Positions 1 through 7,308 of a stretch of 9,093 nucleotides of DNA are shown here, piece by piece (the stretch's first letter is position 1; every line of letters starts with the position of its first letter). The stretch covers positions 1-9,093 of the forward strand of contig JANXLO010000497.1 of NCBI GenBank assembly GCA_025355115.1. The letters are read 5' to 3'. The notes below the pieces were generated by a model, which saw nothing but the letters and a program-made list of their open reading frames with translations, was not told the origin of the DNA and made no database searches. Both the position numbers and the translations under genes were made by a program. The stretch is from Chthonomonadaceae bacterium. Lineage in GTDB: Bacteria; Armatimonadota; Chthonomonadetes; Chthonomonadales; Chthonomonadaceae.

Positions 1-303
1 GAGAGCGTCAAGAAGACCGGAAGAATTCTGCTGGCCTCGGACGCCTGCGAGCGCGGAAGCGTGCTGCAGACGATGGCGGCGAAAATCACCCAGTTGGCCT
101 TTAACTATCTGGATGCTCCTCCCGTGGTGGTGGGGGCGCGCAACTGGATTACACCGCCCGACGAGGTCGAGGACTCCTTCTTCCCATTCCCCGCAGACAT
201 CCTGGACGCAGTGCACCAGTATCTCGAGCCTCTGCCCGGCTACACAGTTCAGCGCCTCTGCGACTCGGACGAGCAGCTTCGGCGCACCCGAATTGGCGTT
301 TAG
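1..303 (+). CDS. 2-oxoacid dehydrogenase E1 component, beta-type C-terminal end (partial)
   Basis: Only the last 100 codons are present; the gene begins before the window. The frame is open from base 1 to the TAG at 301-303. The segment matches the transketolase C-terminal domain of the E1 beta subunit of branched-chain 2-oxoacid or pyruvate dehydrogenase complexes. It starts with the [10 protein letters not shown] beta strand, followed by DACERGS, then [16 protein letters not shown] and a [12 protein letters not shown] stretch ahead of the terminal PLPGY. In the family, E1 uses thiamine diphosphate to decarboxylate the oxoacid and passes the acyl group to the lipoyl domain of E2 in the cytosol. 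From the fragment alone I cannot tell a separate beta subunit from the fused alpha/beta form, nor which oxoacid is used. A 10-bp hairpin 24 bases after the stop probably marks the end of the transcript. Confidence 0.85.
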   Translation, partial: ESVKKTGRILLASDACERGSVLQTMAAKITQLAFNYLDAPPVVVGARNWITPPDEVEDSFFPFPADILDAVHQYLEPLPGYTVQRLCDSDEQLRRTRIGV

Positions 304-327
304 GCCGGAACTCTTCCTGCACCTTCA

Positions 328-357
328 CTGCCCCCTCTACTTTTGATGAGGGGGCAG
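328..357. terminator. Strong GC-rich hairpin between convergent genes, no U-tract
   Basis: A perfect 10-bp stem pairs 328-337 (CTGCCCCCTC) with 348-357 (GAGGGGGCAG) around a 10-base loop. It lies between the stop of the E1 gene (+) and the 3' end of the acyltransferase (-). Neither strand has a run of T after the stem, so it is not a textbook intrinsic terminator. It may protect 3' ends or pause polymerase in both directions. Confidence 0.5.
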
Positions 358-456
358 GCGTCAGCAACGAGCCATGGAGGGTAGGCATAATCCACGGGAT
401 GCTGCTTTCGCTCCTAAACATACCGCGCTTGCGCACAGGAAATTAGCCGAAGAGAA

Positions 457-481
457 GGACGCCCGCGGCCACAAAGCGTCC
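457..481 (-). terminator. Putative intrinsic terminator of the acyltransferase gene
   Basis: The arms GGACGC (457-462) and GCGTCC (476-481) enclose a 13-base loop. Read on the - strand, the stem begins 17 bases after the acyltransferase stop and is followed by the pyrimidine-rich TTCTCTTC. The stem is short and the U-tract broken, so the call is tentative. The rest of the 304-498 gap shows nothing that looks like a gene. Confidence 0.4.
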
Positions 482-498
482 GCATACTTTGCCTCCTC

Positions 499-1302
499 TC
501 AGCGCTCACGCTCTTTCCACTGAGGGGTTGAGACGTCGCCATGATCGGCGAGGAGCCGCTCACCTCGAAGTCGTGATGATAACGCACGGAAGCCATCGAA
601 CACAGGACTAACGCCGGAACTGCCGTGCAGGATCGTCTGAAATTGGGAGTGATCGCGCGACTGCACCGCCGTTAAAAGCGTGTCCAGTTGGCTTGAAAGA
701 GCCGATTCCTGGCGGTGAAGAAACTCTTTGCGATTGAATTCTTTTCCCGCTTCGATAAGTTCGATGGGGGAGAAGGAGACGAACGCCTCCGGGCGCTTCT
801 CGTCCCAAAACTCATAGTTCAGGGCAATTCGCAGAAGATGGAAGCGGCCGAGTCGCTGAGCGAGGTGCGCCACGCCGGGCTGAAAACGCATGGGACGTAC
901 GTACGGTGAGAGCATCGCTCCCTGCGGCGTGAGCCAGAGCGCGCGCCGCTCGTTATTAAGCAGGCCCTCCGCATAGTCCAAAAACTCCCTCGCCCCCTGC
1001 AACGTAGCTCTGTCCACCCCTATCATCCCTAGCCCGCTGAATAGTCGATACCGCTTCAACTGCTCCTCGTCCATGACCCCGTACCGTTCCCAGTGAAAGT
1101 AGAGATCCTCAAGGTAGCACGGCACCATGACATCCCACCAGCTGCTGTGATTCAGGCAGACGAGCAGGGGTGTATGACCATCGTCAGCGAGGTTGGGGGG
1201 CTCACCGAGCAGATGTATCGCATGGAAGCTACGCTCGAGGTATCTGCGGACATAGCGGGCGGCGTACGGCGCATAGAAAGCTGGTTTTCCGGCAGGTATC
1301 AT
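499..1302 (-). CDS. PlsC-like lysophospholipid acyltransferase family protein
   Basis: This protein of 267 residues transfers an acyl chain to a glycerol- or lysophospholipid-type acceptor at the cytoplasmic face of the membrane, judging from its family. The blocks of the PlsC/LPLAT fold appear in order: the catalytic NHX4D box as NHSSWWD (residues 51-57), a GMIGVDR block (92-98) matching motif II, and TPQG (125-128) where the family usually has FPEG. A PGVAHLAQR helix and an ALNYEFWDE strand follow. I see no clear transmembrane helix, so membrane contact may be peripheral. A frame from GTG at 1335 would add 11 residues, but its only purine-rich tract lies one base upstream. ATG at 1302 has a perfect GGAGGT 12 bases upstream, slightly far but better. 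The true acceptor, and whether this enzyme serves phospholipid, carotenoid or glycolipid acylation, cannot be read from the sequence. Confidence 0.8.
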   Translation of the reverse strand: MIPAGKPAFYAPYAARYVRRYLERSFHAIHLLGEPPNLADDGHTPLLVCLNHSSWWDVMVPCYLEDLYFHWERYGVMDEEQLKRYRLFSGLGMIGVDRATLQGAREFLDYAEGLLNNERRALWLTPQGAMLSPYVRPMRFQPGVAHLAQRLGRFHLLRIALNYEFWDEKRPEAFVSFSPIELIEAGKEFNRKEFLHRQESALSSQLDTLLTAVQSRDHSQFQTILHGSSGVSPVFDGFRALSSRLRGERLLADHGDVSTPQWKERER

Positions 1303-1331
1303 AGCTGAGATTGTACCTCCTATGAACAGGA

Positions 1332-1348
1332 TCACACTCCCTGTGTGA
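1332..1348. promoter_or_regulatory. Perfect inverted repeat, candidate operator in the divergent region
   Basis: TCACAC (1332-1337) and GTGTGA (1343-1348) form a perfect 6-bp dyad with a 5-base spacer. The size suits a dimeric winged-helix regulator. It lies 30 bases upstream of the preferred acyltransferase start and 15 bases before the -35 box of the rightward promoter, so a bound protein could affect both genes. Binding by the adjacent regulator is inference. Confidence 0.45.
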
Positions 1349-1363
1349 ATAGTGCAAAACCGC

Positions 1364-1392
1364 TTGACAATTCTCGAATATGCGAATACAAT
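1364..1392 (+). promoter_or_regulatory. Near-consensus sigma70-type promoter for the regulator gene
   Basis: A perfect TTGACA -35 box (1364-1369) is separated by exactly 17 bases from TACAAT (1387-1392), five of six matches to the consensus -10. The start of transcription would fall near 1399, giving an untranslated leader of about 107 bases ahead of the regulator. The spacer holds the direct repeat CGAATA-TG-CGAATA (1375-1380 and 1383-1388), a possible regulator site. No other stretch in the window matches the two-box consensus as well. Confidence 0.75.
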
Positions 1393-1505
1393 GATGCCAA
1401 GTGATTGCTGGAGTTATGTAATTTCGCGATATGCACAGTTTATGCGCCGAGTAGTCGTGATTTCCTCTCGATAATGAGAATTCTAACGCCGAAAATGAGA
1501 ATGCT

Positions 1506-2066
1506 ATGGCTTTGAAACAGACGAAACGGGGTGTGCCTCCCTCCAAAGCCGACATCGTTCTCCATCCGATTCGATTCCGCATACTGATGATCGCCTCTGG
1601 TCGGAAAGTGTCGGCCCAGCAGCTGCTCACCGCCTTGCCGGAAGTCCCGCAGGCGTCACTCTACAGGCAGATTGCCCGACTTGTCGAAGCGGGGATACTT
1701 CTGGGAGTGGAGGAGCCGAATGCAAGGGGAGCACCAGAGAAGTATTACACCCTACCAGAGCAGGCGGCCGACCTCAGTCGTGAGGAGATGGCGGCAGCGA
1801 GCGCTGAGGATCACCTGCGCTACTTCACCTCCTTCATGGCTCTGATGATGAGCCAGTTCCGTGCCTACCAGCAGCGCAAGACGCTCAACGGAGTAGGCGG
1901 GGGAACCTATTGGACTGAAGCCTTCTATCTATCGGACGCGGAGTATGAGCATTTCGTCACCGCGTTAAAGTCCATGGAAGGTCTGGCGCTTTCGAATGAT
2001 CGCAGGCCAGATCGAAGACGCCGCATGCTTTTCGCTGCCATCATACCGGATGCTGAAGAGGTTTAG
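1506..2066 (+). CDS. Winged helix-turn-helix transcriptional regulator (ArsR/PadR-like)
   Basis: A protein of 186 residues. The N-terminal region (about 17-84) reads as a winged helix: a first helix HPIRFRILMIA, a second from SAQQLLTAL, the likely recognition helix QASLYRQIARLVEAGIL (49-65), then a wing ending in GAPEKYYTL (75-83). This resembles the ArsR/HTH_20 type. The C-terminal half is helical, with a methionine-rich stretch MALMMSQF and a basic RRPDRRRRML segment, and probably serves dimerisation or sensing. No cysteine cluster for metal is visible. The start at 1506 has only a weak GAGA ribosome site. The gene follows a strong promoter and a long leader, lies divergent to the acyltransferase and 74 bases before tricorn with no clear terminator between. 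Autoregulation and control of its neighbours are likely but inferred. The ligand is unknown. Confidence 0.75.
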   Translation: MALKQTKRGVPPSKADIVLHPIRFRILMIASGRKVSAQQLLTALPEVPQASLYRQIARLVEAGILLGVEEPNARGAPEKYYTLPEQAADLSREEMAAASAEDHLRYFTSFMALMMSQFRAYQQRKTLNGVGGGTYWTEAFYLSDAEYEHFVTALKSMEGLALSNDRRPDRRRRMLFAAIIPDAEEV

Positions 2067-2140
2067 TTTTGCGCCCAAGCGCTCGTTCGTGACCATGTTC
2101 GAATCGTTTTCATGCCCACAACTTCTCGATTGGAGATTCC

Positions 2141-5100
2141 ATGTCCATATCTGGCTACTACCGATATCCCACCATTCACGATGATAGCGTGGTCTTCGTC
2201 TCAGAGGACGATCTCTGGACTGTTTCTGCCGGTGGCGGGATCGCACGACGCCTGACGGCCAATCTGGGCACCATCTCGACTCCCTACTTCTCGCCCGATG
2301 GTCATTTAATCGCCTTTACCGGACGGGAAGAGGGCCATAACGAGGTGTATGTGGTGCCCGCAGAGGGCGGGCCAGTGAAGCGCATCACCTTCCTCGGCAC
2401 GGGAAGCAGTGTCGTCGGATGGATGCCGGACGGCACGGGCATTCTCTTCGCGAGCGATTTCGAGCAGCCTTTCGACCGACAGCATGCCATCTACTCCGTC
2501 TCACCCGGGGGGGGAATGCCCGTTCCGCTCAATGTCGGGCCAGCGCTGAGCATCTCCGTTCGCGACGGCAACCGGATCGTTCTTGGCCGGAACAATAACG
2601 ATCCCGCTCGCTGGAAGCGGTATCGGGGCGGCACGGCGGGTGATCTCTGGATCGACTCGGAAGGCGGCGGCCAGTTCCGGCGTCTGGTCACCCTCAATGG
2701 CAATCTTGCCAGACCTATGTGGTTGGGCGAGCGAGTTTTCTTCCTCTCGGATCACGAGGGGATTGCCAATCTATACTCGTGCGCCCCGAATGGCGAGAAT
2801 GTCAAGCAGCACACTCATCATACCGACTTCTTCGCTCGTTTCCCTTCGACTGACGGCAAACGCATCGTCTATCATGCCGGAGGAGACCTCTTCATCTGCG
2901 ATCCAGAGGGTGGGGGCGAGAGGAAAATTCCGATAGATTATCGCAGCCCGAGCGTCTATCGGCAGCGCAAATTCACTGATGCGGCTCGTCATATGGACGG
3001 GTACGACCTCTCCCCACAGGGCGAAAGCCTCGCGATCACGACTCGCGGTAAAAGCTTTACTTTCGGAAACTGGGAAGGCGCCGTGATCCAGCAGGGCGGC
3101 GAAAATCCGCTCAGTCCTGAGCGCTATCGTCTTACCACATGGCTCAACGACGGGAAGAGAGTGCTCACTGTCAAGAGTGAAGAGGGGGAGGAGAGGCTTG
3201 AAATCCATTCCACTTCCGAGGGTACCGCCCCTAAGAGCTTCGACCTGCTCGATATTGGCCGCGCCATGTCGCTGCTTGTCTCCCCAACCGCCGATCAGGC
3301 GATACTCGCTAACCATCGCAACGAGTTGATCCATGTCGATCTAACGGATGGCAGTCTGAGAATCATCGATCACAGCCAGTTCGCGCGCATCCAGGGCAGT
3401 TGTTGGTCACCGGATGGCCGTTGGGTTGCCTACGGATTTCAGCAGACCAACTATACTTGCGCGATCAAACTCTGGGATCGAACGACGGGAGAGACGCACA
3501 CCATCACCAAGCCGGTCCTCGGAGACACGGACCCTGCCTTTGATCCCGAAGGAAAGTACCTTTACTTCATTGGGCAGAGGGAGCTGAACCCGGTATACGA
3601 CGGCTTGCATTTCGACCTCAGCTTCCCGAAAGGCACAAGACCATATCTCATCACGCTCAAAGCCGATGCTCTTTCGCCGTTCACCCCTCAGGCACGGCCC
3701 CTTCAGGATGGCCCTAAGCCAAAAGCCTCGGAGGAGGAGGTTACTTCCGAGGAAGAGGCGACCGGGGAGGTTCCGGCAAAGCGAGCCGATGCTCTTCCGA
3801 ACGCTGTCGAGATCGATTTGGAGGGCATTCAAAACCGCATTGTCGCCTTCCCCGTTCCCGAGGGCCGCTACGGTCAGATCGCAGGGCTGAAGGGCAAAGT
3901 TCTCTTTACCTCGTACCCCGTTGAAGGGGCAATCGGGCAGTCAGGCGGAGAGAGCGGCCCCAAAGGAGTACTTGAGTCGTACGATCTGAAGGAGCTGAAG
4001 CACGAGCCGCTCATTCATAAAATCAGTGAGTTCACGCTCTCGAGGGACGGCAAATCGTTGGCTTACCGCTCCGCGCGAAAGCTGCGTGTCGTCGTAGCCG
4101 GAGTGAAGCCGGACGACAAGGCAGGGCAGGATGCCGGACGAAAATCGGGGTGGATCGACTTAAGCCGCATCAAGGTGTCGCTGGAGCCAGGAGTCGAATG
4201 GAGACAGATGGCGCGCGAAGCTTGGCGGCTGCAACGAGACCATTTCTGGACTGCCGATATGTCGAGCATCGATTGGAACGCGATCTGGGAGCGTTATGAG
4301 CCACTGATCGACCGGCTAGGGACCCGCGGTGAGTTCTCCGATCTTATGTGGGAGATGCAAGGCGAACTGGGCACTTCCCACGCCTATGAGATGGGCGGCG
4401 ACTACCGCACGGAGCCGAGTTACCCCATCGGTTTTCTGGGCGCGGACATCGCTTTTGACCCTTCGGACGGCCACTACGTCATCAGGCACATTCTACGGGG
4501 TGCGCCGGGAGAGGCGCGAGCCTCCTCGCCGCTTCTAGCGCCGGGCATTCAAATTTCAGAGAGCGCGATCCTGCTGGCGATCAACGGCAGAAAGCTATCG
4601 AAGGAGCTCTCGCCTTCCGAACTGCTTGTGAATTTGGCAGGCAGCGAAGTTGAACTCACGCTTCAGGAATCCGAAGGCAAAACTCGCTCGGTCACTGTGA
4701 CTGCACTAAAGTCGGAGTTCCCAACCCGTTATCGGGAGTGGGTGGAGACGAACCGGCGCTACGTTCATGAGAAGACTGGGGGCAAGGTCGGTTACGTCCA
4801 TATACCAGATATGGGCGCCAGTGGATATGCGGAGTTTCATCGACTCTATCTGGCTGAGGCGGATCGGGATGGTCTCATCGTGGACGTCCGCTACAACCGT
4901 GGAGGGCATGTCTCGCCTCTTTTGCTGGAGAAGCTCTCCCGCAAGCGCGTCGGCTACGATATTCAGCGTTGGGGAGAGCCACAGCCCTACCCGGATCACG
5001 CTATCGCGGGGCCGATGGTCGCCCTGACCAACCAGTTTGCGGGCTCAGACGGCGACATATTCAGCCATGTGTTCAAGCTTAAGAAGCTGGGGACTCTCAT

Positions 5101-5401
5101 CGGCAAGCGGACATGGGGAGGAGTCATAGGCATATCGCCTCGCAATCCTCTGGCGGATGGCGCGATTACCACACAGCCAGAGTTCTCCTTCTGGTTCCAG
5201 GACGTGGGCTGGGGCGTGGAGAATTATGGCACCGACCCGGACATCGACATCGACATCGCACCACAGGACTATGCACGGGGCTACGATCCACAGATGGAGA
5301 AGGCGCTCGAGGTCATTCTGAAGCAGATGGAGGAGAACCCGGTGGTGAAGCCAATCTTCGACAACCGTCCGAACCTGACGCTTCCCGGCATACAGAAGTA
5401 G
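2141..5401 (+). CDS. Tricorn protease homolog (peptidase family S41), complete
   Basis: This 1086-residue cytosolic protease has the length and order of Thermoplasma tricorn, which cuts peptides released by larger proteases into di- to tetrapeptides for aminopeptidases. TolB/WD-like blades with SPDG or MPDG turns fill about 8-290 (six-blade propeller) and 300-670 (seven-blade). Then follow C1 (about 685-755), a PDZ domain (about 760-858) and C2 (860-1070). The catalytic set appears intact: Ser746-His747 in GTSHAYE, nucleophile Ser969-Asp970 in FAGSDGD, and Glu1027 in VENYG, each offset about 4 from the archaeal numbers (745/746, 965/966, 1023). Asp940 in VGYDIQ matches Asp936, which favours basic P1 residues in the archaeal enzyme. 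An acidic linker (about 526-548) interrupts the second propeller. There is no signal peptide. GGAG at 2132-2135 lies 5 bases before the ATG. Tricorn interacting factors are not in view. Confidence 0.95.
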   Translation: MSISGYYRYPTIHDDSVVFVSEDDLWTVSAGGGIARRLTANLGTISTPYFSPDGHLIAFTGREEGHNEVYVVPAEGGPVKRITFLGTGSSVVGWMPDGTGILFASDFEQPFDRQHAIYSVSPGGGMPVPLNVGPALSISVRDGNRIVLGRNNNDPARWKRYRGGTAGDLWIDSEGGGQFRRLVTLNGNLARPMWLGERVFFLSDHEGIANLYSCAPNGENVKQHTHHTDFFARFPSTDGKRIVYHAGGDLFICDPEGGGERKIPIDYRSPSVYRQRKFTDAARHMDGYDLSPQGESLAITTRGKSFTFGNWEGAVIQQGGENPLSPERYRLTTWLNDGKRVLTVKSEEGEERLEIHSTSEGTAPKSFDLLDIGRAMSLLVSPTADQAILANHRNELIHVDLTDGSLRIIDHSQFARIQGSCWSPDGRWVAYGFQQTNYTCAIKLWDRTTGETHTITKPVLGDTDPAFDPEGKYLYFIGQRELNPVYDGLHFDLSFPKGTRPYLITLKADALSPFTPQARPLQDGPKPKASEEEVTSEEEATGEVPAKRADALPNAVEIDLEGIQNRIVAFPVPEGRYGQIAGLKGKVLFTSYPVEGAIGQSGGESGPKGVLESYDLKELKHEPLIHKISEFTLSRDGKSLAYRSARKLRVVVAGVKPDDKAGQDAGRKSGWIDLSRIKVSLEPGVEWRQMAREAWRLQRDHFWTADMSSIDWNAIWERYEPLIDRLGTRGEFSDLMWEMQGELGTSHAYEMGGDYRTEPSYPIGFLGADIAFDPSDGHYVIRHILRGAPGEARASSPLLAPGIQISESAILLAINGRKLSKELSPSELLVNLAGSEVELTLQESEGKTRSVTVTALKSEFPTRYREWVETNRRYVHEKTGGKVGYVHIPDMGASGYAEFHRLYLAEADRDGLIVDVRYNRGGHVSPLLLEKLSRKRVGYDIQRWGEPQPYPDHAIAGPMVALTNQFAGSDGDIFSHVFKLKKLGTLIGKRTWGGVIGISPRNPLADGAITTQPEFSFWFQDVGWGVENYGTDPDIDIDIAPQDYARGYDPQMEKALEVILKQMEENPVVKPIFDNRPNLTLPGIQK
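5240..5257 (+). repeat. Three tandem GACATC hexamers within tricorn
   Basis: GACATC is repeated three times without interruption, coding for DIDIDI just after the active-site VENYG-TDP segment. This part of the C2 domain commonly reads PD-hydrophobic-acidic in the family, so the repeat may be a small expansion by slippage that keeps function. Confidence 0.6.
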
Positions 5402-5414
5402 ACGAATGGTACGG

Positions 5415-7214
5415 TCACTCTCTGTCGCCATCCTCGAGGGGATTGACGTGGAGCGTCTTCTCCCTCTGGATCTCGACACTGCCAGGCTCGGAGCCGCGAG
5501 GCTTGCGGACATATTTCTTGATAGTATAGTCAACTGGCACTAAACTGGAGTGCTTCTGACTGCTGTGCAGGGCGGCGATACGAGCCGCTCGATGGAGGAC
5601 AGCCGGGGGAATTTTATCCGGCTGTCCTTTTGATCGAATGACGACATGCGACCCGGTGGAGGATCGAACGTGCAGCCACATGTCGTTCAAAGCGGCTACT
5701 CTGGTGGTCAGGAAATCGTTCGCTGTCGCCGACTCACCCCACAAGATCTCGTAGTTCTCCGCAGTAAGGAAACGCCGAATACGGTGCCCCTGAAAATCGA
5801 CGTCGCTAGGCTTGGCCTCCGCCTCCCCTGCGTCCTCGCGCAGTGTCCCTTCTCCTAAAAGCTGCCTCTGATATCCAAGAATGTCGGAGGCCGTCACTTC
5901 CGGTCTGCTGCGGACCGCGATGAACTGCTTCAGCACGTTGTTCAGCTCTTGCAGGGAAACCTTGACGTCAGCATGTCTCTTGACTGCTAACTCCTGCGCA
6001 TTCGTCGCCTTCCGCGCCTTCCTGAAATAAGCCTCCGCATTCGCATGAGGGGTGAGCTTCGGATCGAGTGCGATAGCTCTCTCCGCCTGATCCTCGGCAT
6101 AGAAATCCTGGACTGCAACGCTCTTTGTGCCTGCCTCCACTTTCCATAGATTCGCCAGCAGCAGATCACCCTGCCGCCGGTAATCCTCGGCGCGTTCGCC
6201 TTCTGCCTGTGTGCGCTCGGCGTCAGTTCTCTGCTTCTCCAGCCGCCTCTGCTCGCGGTCCAATCGCCCTGCCAATTCCGTCACAGCCGAATCCAGGTCA
6301 GCGGTTCGCACGATCTCCTTGTATGCGATATCGAGGCTGGCATTGAGACTGGAAGCAGACTCCATGGGAGCTTGAAGATGCAGCGGGGAGAACGGATAGG
6401 CGTACAGTCCGCCTTCAAGATTCACTTGGACTGGCTCGTAGAGATTATGAGCGGCGCAAAGCAGTGTCTGCGCCCATGCCTCGGCTAGCGCATCCGTGCT
6501 GATGGGTTCGCCGCTGATCAGCCCTGCCCGCCAGACGAGCTCGTCAGCCAGGAAAGGGGAGATGCCCTCGAACTGGTCGGTCAAAATCTTGCGCACACTT
6601 ACGCGATCCATTTGCTCTATGCCAAGAGCAGCGAACAGTTCGTGCAGAGCCTGACGCGTAAGTAATGGCGAGTTAGTACCGCTCTGAAGCGGAGGTGGGA
6701 GATAAGGTTGCCCGGGCAACGTCTCCCTGAAGCGATTTATCTTGTGCGATACGCGCTTGGCCGCATCGAGCACCTTCCCCCTCTCGTCGATGAGAATCAA
6801 GTTGCTGTGCTTGCTCATCAGTTCAGCGATCAGCGTGAAGGTTGAGGTCGTGCCATCCTCAGATCGACACTTCACGACCATCTCGAAAATCCTGTCGAAC
6901 CCACGCTGCGCAATGCTCACAATATGCCCATCCAGAAGATGTCGCATCGCAGCACCGAAGGACGAGAATTTTGGCGAGTTGATCTTGCGCGCTTCCGTCA
7001 GATGCACTCGGGCGAACCGGGCATCGGAGGAGAGCAGCAGCGAGTGGTTTTTTCCGTGTGAGCGTACGCTCAGGATCACCTCTTTTGGCTCGGGGTGGCG
7101 TATTTGTTGAATTTGTCCGCCTACGAGCAGCGGGCCAAGCTCATGCACCACCGCGCGCAGGGTAAGGCTGTCGTATGGGACTCTCGTTTTACTCTGTTTT
7201 AGCTGTGCGTTCAT
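5415..7214 (-). CDS. rqcH: Ribosome quality control protein RqcH (NFACT family, Rqc2 homolog)
   Basis: This 599-residue cytosolic protein belongs to the NFACT (formerly fibronectin-binding FbpA-like) family. Bacterial RqcH binds obstructed 50S subunits carrying peptidyl-tRNA and recruits tRNA-Ala to add a C-terminal alanine tail that marks the chain for proteolysis. The NFACT-N domain opens with PYDSLTLRAVVHEL (13-26), and GFDRI at 105-109 carries Asp107-Arg108, matching the Asp-Arg pair needed for tailing in Bacillus RqcH. A helical coiled-coil region (about 300-430) is rich in Arg, Glu and Gln. The C-terminal NFACT-R domain (about 476-596) shows NDMWLHV, GSHVVI, PVDYTIKKYVRKP and a KTLHV strand. 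The start is the only usable codon before the conserved N-terminus, adding a short basic extension to the usual MPFD-type start. There is no Shine-Dalgarno; a -10 box abuts the start. Its 3' end lies 13 bases from that of tricorn. Confidence 0.93.
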   Translation of the reverse strand: MNAQLKQSKTRVPYDSLTLRAVVHELGPLLVGGQIQQIRHPEPKEVILSVRSHGKNHSLLLSSDARFARVHLTEARKINSPKFSSFGAAMRHLLDGHIVSIAQRGFDRIFEMVVKCRSEDGTTSTFTLIAELMSKHSNLILIDERGKVLDAAKRVSHKINRFRETLPGQPYLPPPLQSGTNSPLLTRQALHELFAALGIEQMDRVSVRKILTDQFEGISPFLADELVWRAGLISGEPISTDALAEAWAQTLLCAAHNLYEPVQVNLEGGLYAYPFSPLHLQAPMESASSLNASLDIAYKEIVRTADLDSAVTELAGRLDREQRRLEKQRTDAERTQAEGERAEDYRRQGDLLLANLWKVEAGTKSVAVQDFYAEDQAERAIALDPKLTPHANAEAYFRKARKATNAQELAVKRHADVKVSLQELNNVLKQFIAVRSRPEVTASDILGYQRQLLGEGTLREDAGEAEAKPSDVDFQGHRIRRFLTAENYEILWGESATANDFLTTRVAALNDMWLHVRSSTGSHVVIRSKGQPDKIPPAVLHRAARIAALHSSQKHSSLVPVDYTIKKYVRKPRGSEPGSVEIQREKTLHVNPLEDGDRE

Positions 7215-7219
7215 ATCTC

Positions 7220-7225
7220 ATTATA
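7220..7225 (-). promoter_or_regulatory. Perfect -10 box directly upstream of rqcH
   Basis: Read on the - strand, TATAAT ends 5 bases before the rqcH ATG. Transcription would start at or within a base or two of the ATG, giving a leaderless or nearly leaderless mRNA, which agrees with the lack of a ribosome binding site. The -35 is weak: TTGGTA lies at a long 19-base spacing. Confidence 0.5.
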
Positions 7226-7238
7226 CCGCAGGAGGAAG

Positions 7239-7295
7239 ATGACGTACCAACGGGGAAATAAGGCTCACCCTGCGACATTATATCCTTTAGGTTAA
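7239..7295 (+). CDS. Possible 18-codon leader peptide ahead of the DUF4190-like gene
   Basis: A perfect AGGAGG (7230-7235) sits three bases before ATG at 7239, opening a frame of 18 codons (MTYQRGNKAHPATLYPLG) that ends in TAA 13 bases before the next gene's ATG. That gene has only a weak purine-rich site, so translational coupling is conceivable. Against it: the reading frame is tiny, has no recognisable residue pattern, and no convincing + strand promoter is visible upstream. The strong site may be chance. Confidence 0.25.
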   Translation: MTYQRGNKAHPATLYPLG

Positions 7296-7308
7296 CAGAG
7301 AGAACAAA

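Noticed and set aside
1391..1474. 27-codon frame and a minimal ATG-TAA in the leader of the regulator gene
   Set aside because: The first ATG lies in the -10 box and would not be transcribed. The ATG-TAA at 1416-1421 has GGAG only two bases upstream, too close to work well.
1229..1630. Open frame of 133 codons on the - strand over the divergent region
   Set aside because: It covers a strong promoter and overlaps both the acyltransferase start and the regulator coding region, with no domain pattern.
2771..3334. Long open frame of 187 codons on the - strand inside tricorn
   Set aside because: It is fully antisense to well-supported coding sequence, shows no domain pattern, and the tricorn frame explains the codon structure.
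5045..5533. Open frame of 162 codons on the - strand spanning the tricorn/rqcH junction
   Set aside because: It overlaps the 3' ends of two strongly supported genes and its product has no recognisable features.
6640..6720. Triproline in RqcH (YLPPPLQ) as an EF-P-sensing element
   Set aside because: A Tyr-x-x-Pro-Pro stretch is a usual part of NFACT proteins, so it probably reflects structure, not regulation.
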